From a virus, in the IMG/VR virus record IMGVR_UViG_3300013286_000725, positions 41,824 through 105,823 of that record: a DNA stretch of 64,000 bases; one strand, written 5' to 3'. Below the pieces are notes generated by a model. That model worked only from the letters and a program-made list of their open reading frames with translations, was not told the origin of the DNA and made no database searches. Shown piece by piece: positions 46,401 to 54,617 of this stretch. Every line of letters starts with the position of its first letter. The first letter of the stretch is position 1. A program made the translations under genes and the position numbers.

Positions 46401-46848
46401 AGTTAGCAGTATCGTTCCAACCAATAACTTGATTTGCCAGGTTGCGATTGTTACTATCATAGATTGTTTGTGTGGTTTGGATTGAAGAAAATTTCAATAA
46501 ACCTGATGATGTTATATTTCTTTTAGGCTTATAGCTTAGTAAATTTGCAAAACGGAGCACACTTTCTCTACGCTCTGCTAGCTCCAAAAAGTTATCCCTG
46601 GCATTAAGATCTGCGCGAAATGCAATACTTTGTCCCAAAAACGCAATAACATCGATCAGCGCAAGATATTCGCTAGATTCAATGTAATCATTAAAGTCTT
46701 CGGGGTAATTTTCTCTAATATATTGAATCATTACTCTGCGTAAATTTTCAAAATCATAGCTTTGAAAATCAGCATTAGTGAATGTTTGATATATTCTTTT
46801 CCAGTCTTGTGAGACTAATAATCTATTTTGTCTATCTGTAGATGACAT
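43438..46848 (-). CDS. 6: baseplate wedge protein gp6-like
   Basis: 1136 residues (T4 gp6 is 660). gp6 forms the inner ring of the contractile-tail baseplate. The N-terminus is diagnostic: DWKRIYQTFTNADFQSYDF, then YIRENYPEDFNDYIESSEYL and ALIDVIAFLGQSIAFRADLN. The C-terminal part contains a baseplate J-like region (VKYKILFGNLASGDVQATF, LNQFFALDNFDFGDSFYFSE). The extra length is beta-rich insertion in the middle. Follows gp25 as in related phages. The stop overlaps the giant gene start. Confidence 0.9.
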   Translation of the reverse strand: MSSTDRQNRLLVSQDWKRIYQTFTNADFQSYDFENLRRVMIQYIRENYPEDFNDYIESSEYLALIDVIAFLGQSIAFRADLNARDNFLELAERRESVLRFANLLSYKPKRNITSSGLLKFSSIQTTQTIYDSNNRNLANQVIGWNDTANSNWYDQFIKIINAAIPATRQFGNPDASSTIDGIKTEQYRFQASNTGIPVYEFSKAIDGRNMNFEIVSTIINSTDIYEEPPLIGNRLSFLYRDDGRGNSSANKGFFVHFRQGILNQGTFTVSQPATNEIIDLEAINVNNTDVWLYRLDQNGIENEYWAQVPSTKGNNIIYNSLNKSIKNIYEVITRSNDRISLGFSDGTFGNLPLGNFRVYYRTSNGISYTINPADIRNVTVQIPYASNVGQIETLTIGLNLMSSVANSASTETNTHIKNNAPSNYYTQNRMITGEDYNVAPLSVNQEIVKIKSVNRSSSGISRYFDLVDPTGKYSKTNLFADDGALYKQEYTDTFRFSYKTKTDIQSVIYNQVISALSSKQLRDFYYTKFNKTNLTTDNLWNQISKDTNQSVGYILNGIQAQTVGSNTGSGDLTLITPNSLLQFKAPIIDRVQQYFDKSNKNALVNSPTANTSSVLWAQVVSINGNGIPSSSVTTPILINNTVPTGAILSGIIPAWVTNLTTNTVSTMVDLIYSNKQFGLRYDSQNTVWKIISEVNLNIRSAFDLNTSGDNTNTQRDSSWLVLFTTDSEFYTVKSRLARYVFESDKQIRFYFDPSHKIYDITSNTVAKDNIKVLSINTQPDSTSPLTYDYKWEITDTYKGVDGYVDTKKIEITFSDSNDDGIVDDPTIFDQLVAPTVNPLTKFVVLAKYSIDTGKDDYKLFDNSQRTVTILNQDSITPTIGNYYYFIDSGTVQIYTTSGYQVSQDYKVYVGRRDIKFQYIHNASYESRIDPSKTNIMDIFVLTKQYDINYRQWLLGSIPNQPLAPSTDYLYSLLSPSLNLIKSISDEIVYHPVKYKILFGNLASGDVQATFKIVKNSNVVVSDNDIKTRVLSALNQFFALDNFDFGDSFYFSELLTYVMNSLTPNIVNFLIVPKEGNLSFGSLFEIPCESDQIFINGATINDIEIITAVTASQLQSTGAISATSTTINSQSITSGNY

Positions 46849-46879
46849 ACGCTATTCCCATTTATATGATATTTAGCGT
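46849..46879 (-). promoter_or_regulatory. late-type promoter embedded in hairpin before gp6
   Basis: On the minus strand ACGCTA (46879-46874) pairs with TAGCGT (46854-46849), which directly abuts the gp6 ATG. The late-type CTAAATA (46876-46870) overlaps the left arm, so RNA started from it would lack that arm. The loop contains a GGGAA ribosome-site-like sequence. Confidence 0.45.
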
Positions 46880-46897
46880 AGTTTATTAAGTGAGTGT

Positions 46898-47341
46898 TTA
46901 ATTTGTTAGACCGTTTTGCTGATCAAATCGTAGCTGTATGGCTTCTTGTATATAGTAGGGAAGGTAAGTCAAAGTGCATTCTATTTGCAGCCCGCTTTCA
47001 TATTGAGTTATAATCACTTGCTTTGCAGTCACACGGGGATCATAGTTGATAATTTCTTCAACATTTTGTTTTATTAGTATTTTAAGCTGTTCAGTAAGTG
47101 GCTCGTAGAGCATATCCCATATAATAGTTCCAAATGTAGGGTTCATTAATCGCTCACCCTGACGAATATTAAAATGATTTAGGATATCCTGTTTGATTAA
47201 AGCATAATCATAAAGAGCAAACTTTTGCGTGTCAGGACTTATAGTACTAAAACCTTTGTAAGTCTTAGAGCCAGGGGCATCCTGGTGGGTGGCCCTACTA
47301 GGAATAGTGATATTATCATATAATTTTGGTATAGTATTCAT
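46898..47341 (-). CDS. 25: baseplate wedge protein gp25-like
   Basis: 147 residues, close to T4 gp25 (132). gp25 belongs to the sheath-initiator/lysozyme-like family and nucleates the tail sheath on the baseplate. Visible markers: LIKQDILNHFNIRQGERLMN, then PTFGTIIWDMLYEPLT, the core of the family, and IINYDPRVTAKQVIITQYE. Located between gp5 and gp6. Confidence 0.9.
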   Translation of the reverse strand: MNTIPKLYDNITIPSRATHQDAPGSKTYKGFSTISPDTQKFALYDYALIKQDILNHFNIRQGERLMNPTFGTIIWDMLYEPLTEQLKILIKQNVEEIINYDPRVTAKQVIITQYESGLQIECTLTYLPYYIQEAIQLRFDQQNGLTN

Positions 47342-47349
47342 AATATTAT

Positions 47350-49080
47350 TTAAGTCTCCGAATCAGCTGCGGGCGGGGGTGTTCGTTTAAATGTATCAAT
47401 TGATGTAGAGTATTCTTTGTAATATTTTGAAAGTGTTAGATCGCCGGAAACTTCCCTGTCAAGTTTGCTAATTTTTAAATTAACCGGGTCAAGGTTCTCG
47501 TGATATGGAAAAGGTTCGTGAGTGGTTAATCGTTTCATTATACTAGTTATCGGAGTATCTGTAAATTTATATTCAAAAACTTTGGCGGCAGAATCTTTTA
47601 CAGTGATATCTTTAACATTAAATGTTTTTAATGCTTTAGGAATATCTGCTTTAGCAGCAGTGGCTGCGGCAGGACCATTCATATCAATCCTATCAGCAGT
47701 TTCAATATGGTTTCCACCGCTTTTAATATTAGTAGCACCTCCTGCTGTAAAATTATTATGCCCTGTAGAATTTAAATCTAAATCAGCTTTAGTAGTAAAC
47801 TTGGTATTTTTTCCAATAGTAACATCGAGGTTGCCGTCTTTGGCTAAACCTGTTTGTATTTTTCCGTCGGATCCAACAATTAAATTGTATTTGAAGGCTG
47901 ATTCTATTTGTATTCTTCCACTATCATAACCGTTTTTATCTGTATCTTTTGCCGAACTATAATCCGCAGTAGCTTTCATATTGATATTACGGCCTGCTTC
48001 AAAATTAATATCTCGGTCTGCACGAATATTTAGATCAGCTTTGGTACGCATGGTAATACTGTCTTCTGAGTAGATGTCAATTTTTCCATCGCTGGATAGT
48101 TCTACCCATGCAGTCCCCCTGCTGTTGGTAATATAAATCAAATCTTCACTGTTGTGCAATACAATTTGGTGGCCTGTTCTAGTTTTTATTCTAACCAATT
48201 CGTTATGCGGGCGAGTTTGATCGCCTGTAGGAGTTGACCCTTTGGGCAATTGCTCAAGTGCTTCGTACTCTGGCGGTCCGGCGGTTGGTGCTTTCATTCT
48301 TATAAACTTATCATCGCCATCATCCATAACAAATGAACTGCCGCCGAGGTGGCTGGTCTTCTTATCAACCTTGCCTTTATCAGTACCAACTGGATTAACC
48401 GGAGCACCATTTTGTTTGTCAAACGGGCCTGGCGTTGAAATGCCAAATACCATGCTAGGAATTTCTCGGCGAGCACTGCTAGTGGTTATTCCTCGAATGT
48501 CATCGTAGATTAATCCTTGATTATTAATTAGTACTTCTTGCGGAGTTGCAGGTTTGGTTACTGCTGATGCATCTAATGTACTGCCTCCTGCTTCTTTGTT
48601 TAATTCTGCAACCGGAACACGCTCTGCTGTGGTTTTTTTTGTTTCGTCAACATTATAATAAGTAGAAGGATATCCCGGCAGCATGAAATTCATTTTTTCA
48701 TCTAGTACACAGCCTATCCAATACAATTCTCGTTGATTGCCTTGAGCATAGACTACCATTACTTTTGTGCCCACATCTGGCGGGATCATCCACATACCAT
48801 ATGACTTTTGTGTATTGTCATAGGTGTCGGTGCTAGGGTCATCAGGGTTGCCGGTGACAAATTTGGCGCTGGTAACTCCGTAAAACGGACTACAATAAGA
48901 TGCTAGGTGTACTTGGCCGTCGGCATTTTCGGCTCCGCCTGATTCTCTTAATAGTTGCACTTGAAGTTTACCCATGTAACTTTTATCAAGATGCCCAACA
49001 ACTTTAGCTATGAACGGGCCATCATTAGGTTTTTGGCCTGCTGGCGCGGAGTTTCTTGAATCTTCGTTTTGATCACTCAT
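47350..49080 (-). CDS. 5: baseplate hub spike protein gp5-like, without lysozyme domain
   Basis: 576 residues. The N-terminal OB-fold is recognisable (IAKVVGHLDKSYMGKLQVQL, GMWMIPPDVGTKVMVVYAQG, ELYWIGCVLDEKMNFMLPGY), matching gp5/VgrG-type spikes. Residues about 300-470 repeat short strands such as DLNIRADRDINFEAGRNINM, as expected for the triple beta-helix needle. T4 gp5 carries a lysozyme between these parts; no such catalytic domain is seen here. Forms the membrane-piercing tip. Confidence 0.82.
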   Translation of the reverse strand: MSDQNEDSRNSAPAGQKPNDGPFIAKVVGHLDKSYMGKLQVQLLRESGGAENADGQVHLASYCSPFYGVTSAKFVTGNPDDPSTDTYDNTQKSYGMWMIPPDVGTKVMVVYAQGNQRELYWIGCVLDEKMNFMLPGYPSTYYNVDETKKTTAERVPVAELNKEAGGSTLDASAVTKPATPQEVLINNQGLIYDDIRGITTSSARREIPSMVFGISTPGPFDKQNGAPVNPVGTDKGKVDKKTSHLGGSSFVMDDGDDKFIRMKAPTAGPPEYEALEQLPKGSTPTGDQTRPHNELVRIKTRTGHQIVLHNSEDLIYITNSRGTAWVELSSDGKIDIYSEDSITMRTKADLNIRADRDINFEAGRNINMKATADYSSAKDTDKNGYDSGRIQIESAFKYNLIVGSDGKIQTGLAKDGNLDVTIGKNTKFTTKADLDLNSTGHNNFTAGGATNIKSGGNHIETADRIDMNGPAAATAAKADIPKALKTFNVKDITVKDSAAKVFEYKFTDTPITSIMKRLTTHEPFPYHENLDPVNLKISKLDREVSGDLTLSKYYKEYSTSIDTFKRTPPPAADSET

Positions 49081-49088
49081 AATTTACC

Positions 49089-51569
49089 TTAATCTGTTAC
49101 GGGGGTTGACGACACTACATTTCCATCGTTATCATAAGTGATACTACTACCATCATCAAATTTTTGCGTGTGTGATTGCGCTGCAGCGTCAGCTGGAGTA
49201 TTAGCTTGCGGAATAACTTTGTCAGCAGCAGTGACCATAGGGACCGGTTTACCAGTTGCTTTAGTTGGGTCAACTGTTTGTCCTGGCAATCTAATCATTT
49301 TTAATATTTGAGTAAATTTGCCTCTACTAAAATTGCTGTCTACTTGATTAACTTTAAACAATCCACTAAATTCATTAACTAATTCCGTTGGTCCAAAAGT
49401 ATATGCACTTTTGCTAACATCAATATCTATAGGAGTTCGAAAATTAACTATAATCATAACTTCGCCTGACTGATAATTTATTGCGCCGTCATTGTTCAGT
49501 TGTTCGTATTGAGTTGCCTTGGCTGTATAGTTACCCATACCACTATCACCAAGATAGTAAGGATCACCTAAAATAGTCATAGTGGTGTTGACCATATCAA
49601 CTGCATTATTAACTACATTTTTTTGAAACTGTCTAGCTGCCATAGTATCAGGAGTGTCGCGACTACCTCCGCCTACTCCTGTATCAGTTTTTGTAGAATC
49701 GGATCTAACTTCTGTTGGCAAGTTGCCTGTTGAAGCAGTAGCTGCTCCAGCAGTAGGGGGCTCTGATCTTTCAACTGTAGCAGGAATAGCCGAGCCATCG
49801 TCTTTGGCTGTTACAGTGCCTTGGTTATTCTTTGCGGCATCTTGAGCTAAGGAAGTATAGAAAGTATTTTTAAAATTAATATCAAAACTTAATATATCTA
49901 GATTTTTTGATGTATAGATATAATTATATTCTTTAATAACTTGCGCCTTAGCTTTTTCAGTTTTTGGGTTAGTAGTATTTGGTGGCATAAATCTACTAGC
50001 ATCAATAAAATAAGGGACTACTCTATAGACAATTAACTTAGGTAGTGTTCCTGTTTTGGCTAAATTATCTTCGGAAGGAATAGTGTAAACCTGTGCTTCA
50101 ACTCTCCACCAAGGTATTCTTCCTGTTTCGGTTTGTTGTACTTCAGTTAATGCTTGACGACCGTAGTCGCTCATTAAAATAGTTTGGTTAATTGCATTAA
50201 TAATATCAGTGCCTTGGGTGAATTTCATTACCCCTTTTGTTGGGTCAATGCTAATATTTCCCCTAGTGTAAGTGTTTGTTTCTTTATTATAAACTGCATT
50301 GTCTGCGGCAAAAGGAGGATCGCCCGGGCGGTACAGATCAAATCCCATGCTAGCTCGACCAATAGCATTAACAGTAGTATCAGAAACTTCTTGTACTAGT
50401 ACTTGATTTGCTCCGACACTAACACCTAATTTACTATATAATCCGTTTGCTCCCGAACTAGCACTACCGGCACTTGGGTCTTTGGTTGCTCCTGCATCAT
50501 CATTATTGGTTGCACTACCTGCACTACTGGCTATGTCGGCTGGGAATAGTATTAGCATTTGATCAGGTACTTTGACTATTCCGTCGTTTTTTTGTTTTTG
50601 GAGTCGTTTATTCAACTCAACTTCTAGACTGTTTTCTCCAGTTTGTAACATTTCAACTACAGTTTTACCTGAAATTGAAATATCTGTTTTTAAATCTAAG
50701 TAACTACTAGAAAACCCTTTTTCGTTCCAAGGGAACGCTTCACAATCATATTCGGCACCTCGCCCGGTAACGCTCATGTTTAGTGTTCGTAACTTTAACG
50801 GAAAATGTTTGGTTGTTTTTTCAGGAGTGATCGATCCGGCATCAATTCCTTGTACAATTGAACTCAGGTGTCCTTTAAATTCTAAAGTTAGCAATAACGG
50901 TACATCAAGATAATTTTTATAGCCTGCATTTTTTGCGGCAATCTGTAATGCCTGGAAGAACAGACCCATACTATAAGGTTCTATAATTTTAAATTTGAAT
51001 CCGGCGGCATTGGTGTTGCCGGTACTCTTATCAAAACCAATAACACTGTTGATGCTGACATTGTCAATAAAAAATTCAAACTTACCGTAAGCAGTTTGTA
51101 CACGATTATCCGGATCGCCGCTGCCATCTTTTAAAATAATTTGTCCAAGGTCGCCTTTCTTGTAAGTGTCGTCGGGGAAATTAATTGATGCAGGGTCAAG
51201 AACACTTAATGTCCAAATATAATTATAGCTGGCAAAGTTGTGCAAGACATTGGGTATCCTAGTACTTGGTTCACCGGTTACTGGATCATACCCCGGGATA
51301 GGAATATTTACTGCACCACTAGCTTTACCTATTGATGATGCAATGTTTCCTAAGTTAATTATACTTTGAGCGGCCTGTGTGGCTGCTGATAGTCCCGGAA
51401 CTTTACTTAATAAATTTGAGCCAATGTTACTTAGACCGGCACCTGCTAGATTTTGAATATTTTTTGCCGCAGCTGTAATATTGTTTAAGTTACTGGCTAA
51501 TCCAGTGTTTCTAACAACCGTATTGACTGCTCCGGTTAATGCAGTTGTCGCTTGGTCTAGCAGGCCCAT
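49089..51569 (-). CDS. baseplate hub-associated structural protein (gp27-like candidate)
   Basis: 826 residues. Starts with an Ala/Asn-rich helical segment (GLLDQATTALTGAVNTVVRN) similar in style to the gp48/54-like protein upstream. The central beta-rich region has FKIIEPYSMGLFFQALQIAA and LTLEFKGHL, and residues about 210-260 are typical of hub or tube-initiator proteins. The C-terminus is disordered (Ala, Thr, Asp). Placed between gp53 and gp5, so a hub protein holding the spike, analogous to gp27, is likely. Not proven by motif. Confidence 0.6.
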   Translation of the reverse strand: MGLLDQATTALTGAVNTVVRNTGLASNLNNITAAAKNIQNLAGAGLSNIGSNLLSKVPGLSAATQAAQSIINLGNIASSIGKASGAVNIPIPGYDPVTGEPSTRIPNVLHNFASYNYIWTLSVLDPASINFPDDTYKKGDLGQIILKDGSGDPDNRVQTAYGKFEFFIDNVSINSVIGFDKSTGNTNAAGFKFKIIEPYSMGLFFQALQIAAKNAGYKNYLDVPLLLTLEFKGHLSSIVQGIDAGSITPEKTTKHFPLKLRTLNMSVTGRGAEYDCEAFPWNEKGFSSSYLDLKTDISISGKTVVEMLQTGENSLEVELNKRLQKQKNDGIVKVPDQMLILFPADIASSAGSATNNDDAGATKDPSAGSASSGANGLYSKLGVSVGANQVLVQEVSDTTVNAIGRASMGFDLYRPGDPPFAADNAVYNKETNTYTRGNISIDPTKGVMKFTQGTDIINAINQTILMSDYGRQALTEVQQTETGRIPWWRVEAQVYTIPSEDNLAKTGTLPKLIVYRVVPYFIDASRFMPPNTTNPKTEKAKAQVIKEYNYIYTSKNLDILSFDINFKNTFYTSLAQDAAKNNQGTVTAKDDGSAIPATVERSEPPTAGAATASTGNLPTEVRSDSTKTDTGVGGGSRDTPDTMAARQFQKNVVNNAVDMVNTTMTILGDPYYLGDSGMGNYTAKATQYEQLNNDGAINYQSGEVMIIVNFRTPIDIDVSKSAYTFGPTELVNEFSGLFKVNQVDSNFSRGKFTQILKMIRLPGQTVDPTKATGKPVPMVTAADKVIPQANTPADAAAQSHTQKFDDGSSITYDNDGNVVSSTPVTD

Positions 51570-51571
51570 AA

Positions 51572-51871
51572 TTATAATCCTAAAACTTTAAGCAATCCTG
51601 CTTTTTGTGAAAGATAAATTTGTGTTCCGGCAACAAAATCAAATACAGGATCTTGCAGTACATCCATATTTCGTTGTATGAAAACCCACCATAACTGATG
51701 ATGTCCGTATAAGTCGTAGGCCAACAAGTCTGGACGATAAGTGTACTGAGGTTCTATAGTATAGATAGCATCGTCTGATTGCGCACTAACTGGTCTAATT
51801 TTTAAAATGTTTAAATAATTCTGTGTTATAGGAGTGCTGGCCCAAGGACTGGTATTATTGTATGCTGCCAT
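51572..51871 (-). CDS. 53: baseplate wedge protein gp53-like
   Basis: 99 residues, shorter than T4 gp53 (196). Contains the family core: DAIYTIEPQYTYRPDLLAYD, LYGHHQLWWVFIQRNM, DPVFDFVAGTQIYL. gp53 joins neighbouring wedges around the hub; the C-terminal GTQIYL part is LysM-like. The stop lies two bases before the next gene. The start overlaps the previous stop and has a GGAGG-containing upstream region. Confidence 0.85.
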   Translation of the reverse strand: MAAYNNTSPWASTPITQNYLNILKIRPVSAQSDDAIYTIEPQYTYRPDLLAYDLYGHHQLWWVFIQRNMDVLQDPVFDFVAGTQIYLSQKAGLLKVLGL

Positions 51872-52908
51872 TATACATATCCTCCAGAACCGTTCATATA
51901 ATCTCCGTTGACAAATTTTTGTAAACTAAACTGTCTCACAGATTCTCTGCTATAAATTGGTTGTAGCGTTACTGACACTGTGCTCTTAGTTGGCACATGA
52001 GTACTTGCACTGGTAGATCCTGCACCACTTAATCCGTTGATAAAGTTGGTAACATTGTTAACTGCACTACTCACATTGGCGGCCGCTCCTAATATTTTGG
52101 CAGCACCGCTGGCTCCAACTGCACCGGCTACACCTGCTAGTGTAGTTAATGCACCACCAGTACCTCCGCCGCCTACAGGATTTCCTGACCCGCTAAATCC
52201 TTTTTGTCCAACTGTGGTACCAATATAGTTTGTATCGCTAGGCAACTCTACTGAGAAACTTTTTATTACCACCGGCACATTTTTAAAAACAAAATCCCCG
52301 TAGCCGTTTAGCGTTAGGATAGGAGGTGGGCTTCCGCTGAATTCACCGCTGTCACCTGTGTACATTTTTGTAGCTGATCTTAAAAAGTGTACTACTGCAA
52401 TCCAATACTGCGCTTGATCTGCAGTCTCACAATAAAATGTTCCGCTAATTGAAAATTCGCTTACTCTTGAATTTTGATAAGCAAGGAATTGATAATTTTG
52501 ATGTGTTAGTACAACATCGTCATAGCTTGCGCTGTTACTGATGCTGATTGTAGGAGTATATGGAAACACCAAACCGTTAGATGCCATTAGTGGGGCTAGT
52601 ACTGGACTACTGGAGAAGAAATTATTAGGAATTCCTAATCGTACACGCCAATCGTCTGTGTTTCCTGGTCCAGCAAAGGCCACTCGAGTGGCGGCAAAGG
52701 CCGCGCCACCCCCGCCGGGCAAGTTCATGCTTCGAATTGAGCTAATCAGCGCAGCAGGGTTAGATAAATTATTTAACGCAATGCCCAACTTGCTTGCGGC
52801 TCCGCCAATATTGCCAGTTGAAATATCGTTTACCAGTCCGGTAGCTGCCGACTGAATATTGTTTACCGCTTGTGTTGCACCGCTAGCTAATGTATCAAAA
52901 ATGCCCAT
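51871..52908 (-). CDS. baseplate tail-tube cap/initiator (gp48/gp54-like)
   Basis: 345 residues, first gene of the leftward tail operon. N-terminus rich in Ala, Asn and Gly (GIFDTLASGATQAVNNIQSA), then DDWRVRLGIPNNFF and LVFPYTPTISISNSASYDDV, followed by SEFSISGTFYCETADQAQYW and KSFSVELPSDTNYI near 210-220, which look like the beta-barrel of a tube initiator. The C-terminus ends VSVTLQPIYSRESV. T4 gp48 (364 residues) and gp54 (320) have this position and size; which one is unclear. Strong AAGGAG ribosome site. Confidence 0.65.
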   Translation of the reverse strand: MGIFDTLASGATQAVNNIQSAATGLVNDISTGNIGGAASKLGIALNNLSNPAALISSIRSMNLPGGGGAAFAATRVAFAGPGNTDDWRVRLGIPNNFFSSSPVLAPLMASNGLVFPYTPTISISNSASYDDVVLTHQNYQFLAYQNSRVSEFSISGTFYCETADQAQYWIAVVHFLRSATKMYTGDSGEFSGSPPPILTLNGYGDFVFKNVPVVIKSFSVELPSDTNYIGTTVGQKGFSGSGNPVGGGGTGGALTTLAGVAGAVGASGAAKILGAAANVSSAVNNVTNFINGLSGAGSTSASTHVPTKSTVSVTLQPIYSRESVRQFSLQKFVNGDYMNGSGGYV

Positions 52909-52927
52909 ATGGACTCCTTAGTCTGTA

Positions 52928-52934
52928 TATTTAG
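52928..52934 (-). promoter_or_regulatory. late-type promoter for the tail operon
   Basis: CTAAATA on the minus strand, 20 bases upstream of the gp48/54-like start. AAGGAG follows before the ATG. It directly abuts the -35 box of the gp55 promoter on the other strand. Confidence 0.6.
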
Positions 52935-52963
52935 TTGACAAAATAAACTGCATAGTTTATAAT
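52935..52963 (+). promoter_or_regulatory. consensus sigma70 promoter for gp55
   Basis: TTGACA (52935-52940) and TATAAT (52958-52963) are exact consensus with a 17-bp spacer. Transcription would start about 15 bases before ATG 52984. Host RNA polymerase would make the late sigma factor directly. Confidence 0.85.
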
Positions 52964-52983
52964 AGTATGAAAATAGGACCGTT

Positions 52984-53808
52984 ATGACCAAAGTTAATTA
53001 CTTAAACAACAAAGATTTATTGGAAGAAATCCACAAAAGCAAGAATACATTTTGCAGTTATGTGCAACCCGAATATCACAGATATGATTTAATCTTGCCC
53101 AGCGTGGACAAAATCAATATTCGAACTATAGCAGAGGCCAAACGAGCACAGGCCAAACGACTAGGTCAAAAAGACTATGAAGCTAGGAAACTGGCAGGGG
53201 AAAAAGTCAAACAGGCAGATTGCGAAGTTGATTACAAAAAGATCAACAAGAAAGATTTAATTTTTAGGGTTATGACTTTTGATCATATTCCGTTAAACAA
53301 TACTCGAAAAAAGAATCCTAAGAGCATTGCAGATCACAGAGATAAAGTTAACTTTCCACCGTTCCAACATTGGAAATTCAATGACGAAGACATTTTAGTA
53401 TGCGTGGGCAAGAGTCATTGGAAAGGGTCTGTTGAAAAGGGCAAGTTTAACAAAGATCATGGGCAGATTACCAATACCCTGGCTCGCATGTATATCAAGC
53501 TGTGTGAACGATATGCTACTCGAGGCAATGTGCGTGGATATACCTACAACGACGAAATGAAAGGTCAAGCTATTCTGCAACTTACACAGATCGGTTTGCA
53601 GTTTGACGAATCAAAAAGTGATAATCCGTTTGCATATTTTACTGCCGCAGTTACAAACAGTTTTGTTCGTATCATTAATATCGAAAAACGCAATCAGGTT
53701 ATCCGTGATGACCTGTTAGAAATGAACGGAATGAACCCTTCGTACACTAGGATCGGAGAAGGCGAGCATCAAGCTGCCTTGAAACGCAATGAGGAAAATG
53801 TTGAATGA
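52984..53808 (+). CDS. 55: late transcription sigma factor gp55-like
   Basis: Directs host RNA polymerase to TATAAATA-type late promoters, in T4 together with gp33 and the clamp gp45. The conserved core is residues about 165-255: RGYTYNDEMKGQAILQLTQI, then GLQFDESKSDNPFAYFTAAV and EKRNQVIRDDLLEMNGMNPS. 274 residues against 185 in T4; the extra 90 or so N-terminal residues are basic and charged (AEAKRAQAKRLGQKDYEARK). Preceded by a consensus sigma70 promoter and divergent from the tail operon it probably activates. Confidence 0.92.
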   Translation: MTKVNYLNNKDLLEEIHKSKNTFCSYVQPEYHRYDLILPSVDKINIRTIAEAKRAQAKRLGQKDYEARKLAGEKVKQADCEVDYKKINKKDLIFRVMTFDHIPLNNTRKKNPKSIADHRDKVNFPPFQHWKFNDEDILVCVGKSHWKGSVEKGKFNKDHGQITNTLARMYIKLCERYATRGNVRGYTYNDEMKGQAILQLTQIGLQFDESKSDNPFAYFTAAVTNSFVRIINIEKRNQVIRDDLLEMNGMNPSYTRIGEGEHQAALKRNEENVE

Positions 53809-53817
53809 TTTAACCCT

Positions 53818-53845
53818 AAAGTGTATAAATAAAACTATACACTTT
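53818..53845 (+). promoter_or_regulatory. late promoter TATAAATA inside a perfect 10-bp hairpin
   Basis: AAAGTGTATA (53818-53827) and TATACACTTT (53836-53845) form a perfect 10-bp stem with an 8-nt loop. TATAAATA, an exact T4 late element, covers 53824-53831 across arm and loop. A transcript starting near 53838 would lack the left arm; read-through from gp55 would fold the hairpin beside the GGAT ribosome-site-like sequence before ATG 53856. Confidence 0.55.
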
Positions 53846-53855
53846 GGATTAAAAT

Positions 53856-54617
53856 ATGTTTATCTATAAAATTATCGTTAATAATAATGTTTATATAGGA
53901 CTTGATACTAAACCGTCCTATAAGTTATCACGATGGAAAAAGCATTGTGATGAGGCAACTACAAGATGTAAAACAAAATTACATAAGGCTATGAATATGT
54001 ATGGCATAAAGAATTGTGTAGTTGAAATATTAAAAGATAACTTTAAGTCTATTGGAGAACTTGCGTTATCGGAAATTGATTACATTAAGCAATACGATTC
54101 TTATAAAAACGGACTTAACTCTACTCCAGGTGGAGACGGTTTAGGAAAATACGATTTAACTTTATTATCGCTTGCAGATATAGACAAAATCAAATCTGCA
54201 TTAGGTGAGCATTTTAGTAATTATAATAAAAATATCAAATGGGCAGGAACTACTGAAGTTGATAGAAAATTATTAACTAAACATTTACATACTGACGAAA
54301 TTTATCAAAAGAAATCGGATACTCTTAAGAAATTTTACAAAGCAAATCCAGATATTGCCAAAACAAAAGCAGTAGGGATTAGAAAATGGCAGTTGCAAAA
54401 TCCAGAAGAAATGAAGAAACGCAATCAGATTAATTCGATCAAAGGTGCCGCGGCTGTTTCGAAGAAACTAAAGGTTGAACTGGAAGACGGTAATGTGTTA
54501 TACTATTCAAGTAAAAGTGAATTCCATAGATTAACAAATCAATGGGCAAACACCATTATTAAAAAAACACAAGAAGGTGTTTTCTACAATGGTTATAAAA
54601 TATGGGAAGAAAAATGA
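53856..54617 (+). CDS. GIY-YIG free-standing homing endonuclease
   Basis: 253 residues. The N-terminal GIY-YIG domain reads IYKIIVNNNVYIGLD, then KLHKAMNMYGIKNCVVEIL and ELALSEIDYIKQYDSYKNGL, containing the expected catalytic arginine and glutamate region, and STPGGDGLGKYDL. The second half has KKSDTLKKFYKANPD and NQINSIKGAAAVSKK, like NUMOD3 modules that bind DNA, and a SEFHRLTNQW helix-turn-helix-like end. Seg-type enzymes of T4 look like this. Sits between gp55 and gp47, carrying its own late promoter/hairpin, suggesting a mobile insertion. Confidence 0.85.
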   Translation: MFIYKIIVNNNVYIGLDTKPSYKLSRWKKHCDEATTRCKTKLHKAMNMYGIKNCVVEILKDNFKSIGELALSEIDYIKQYDSYKNGLNSTPGGDGLGKYDLTLLSLADIDKIKSALGEHFSNYNKNIKWAGTTEVDRKLLTKHLHTDEIYQKKSDTLKKFYKANPDIAKTKAVGIRKWQLQNPEEMKKRNQINSIKGAAAVSKKLKVELEDGNVLYYSSKSEFHRLTNQWANTIIKKTQEGVFYNGYKIWEEK

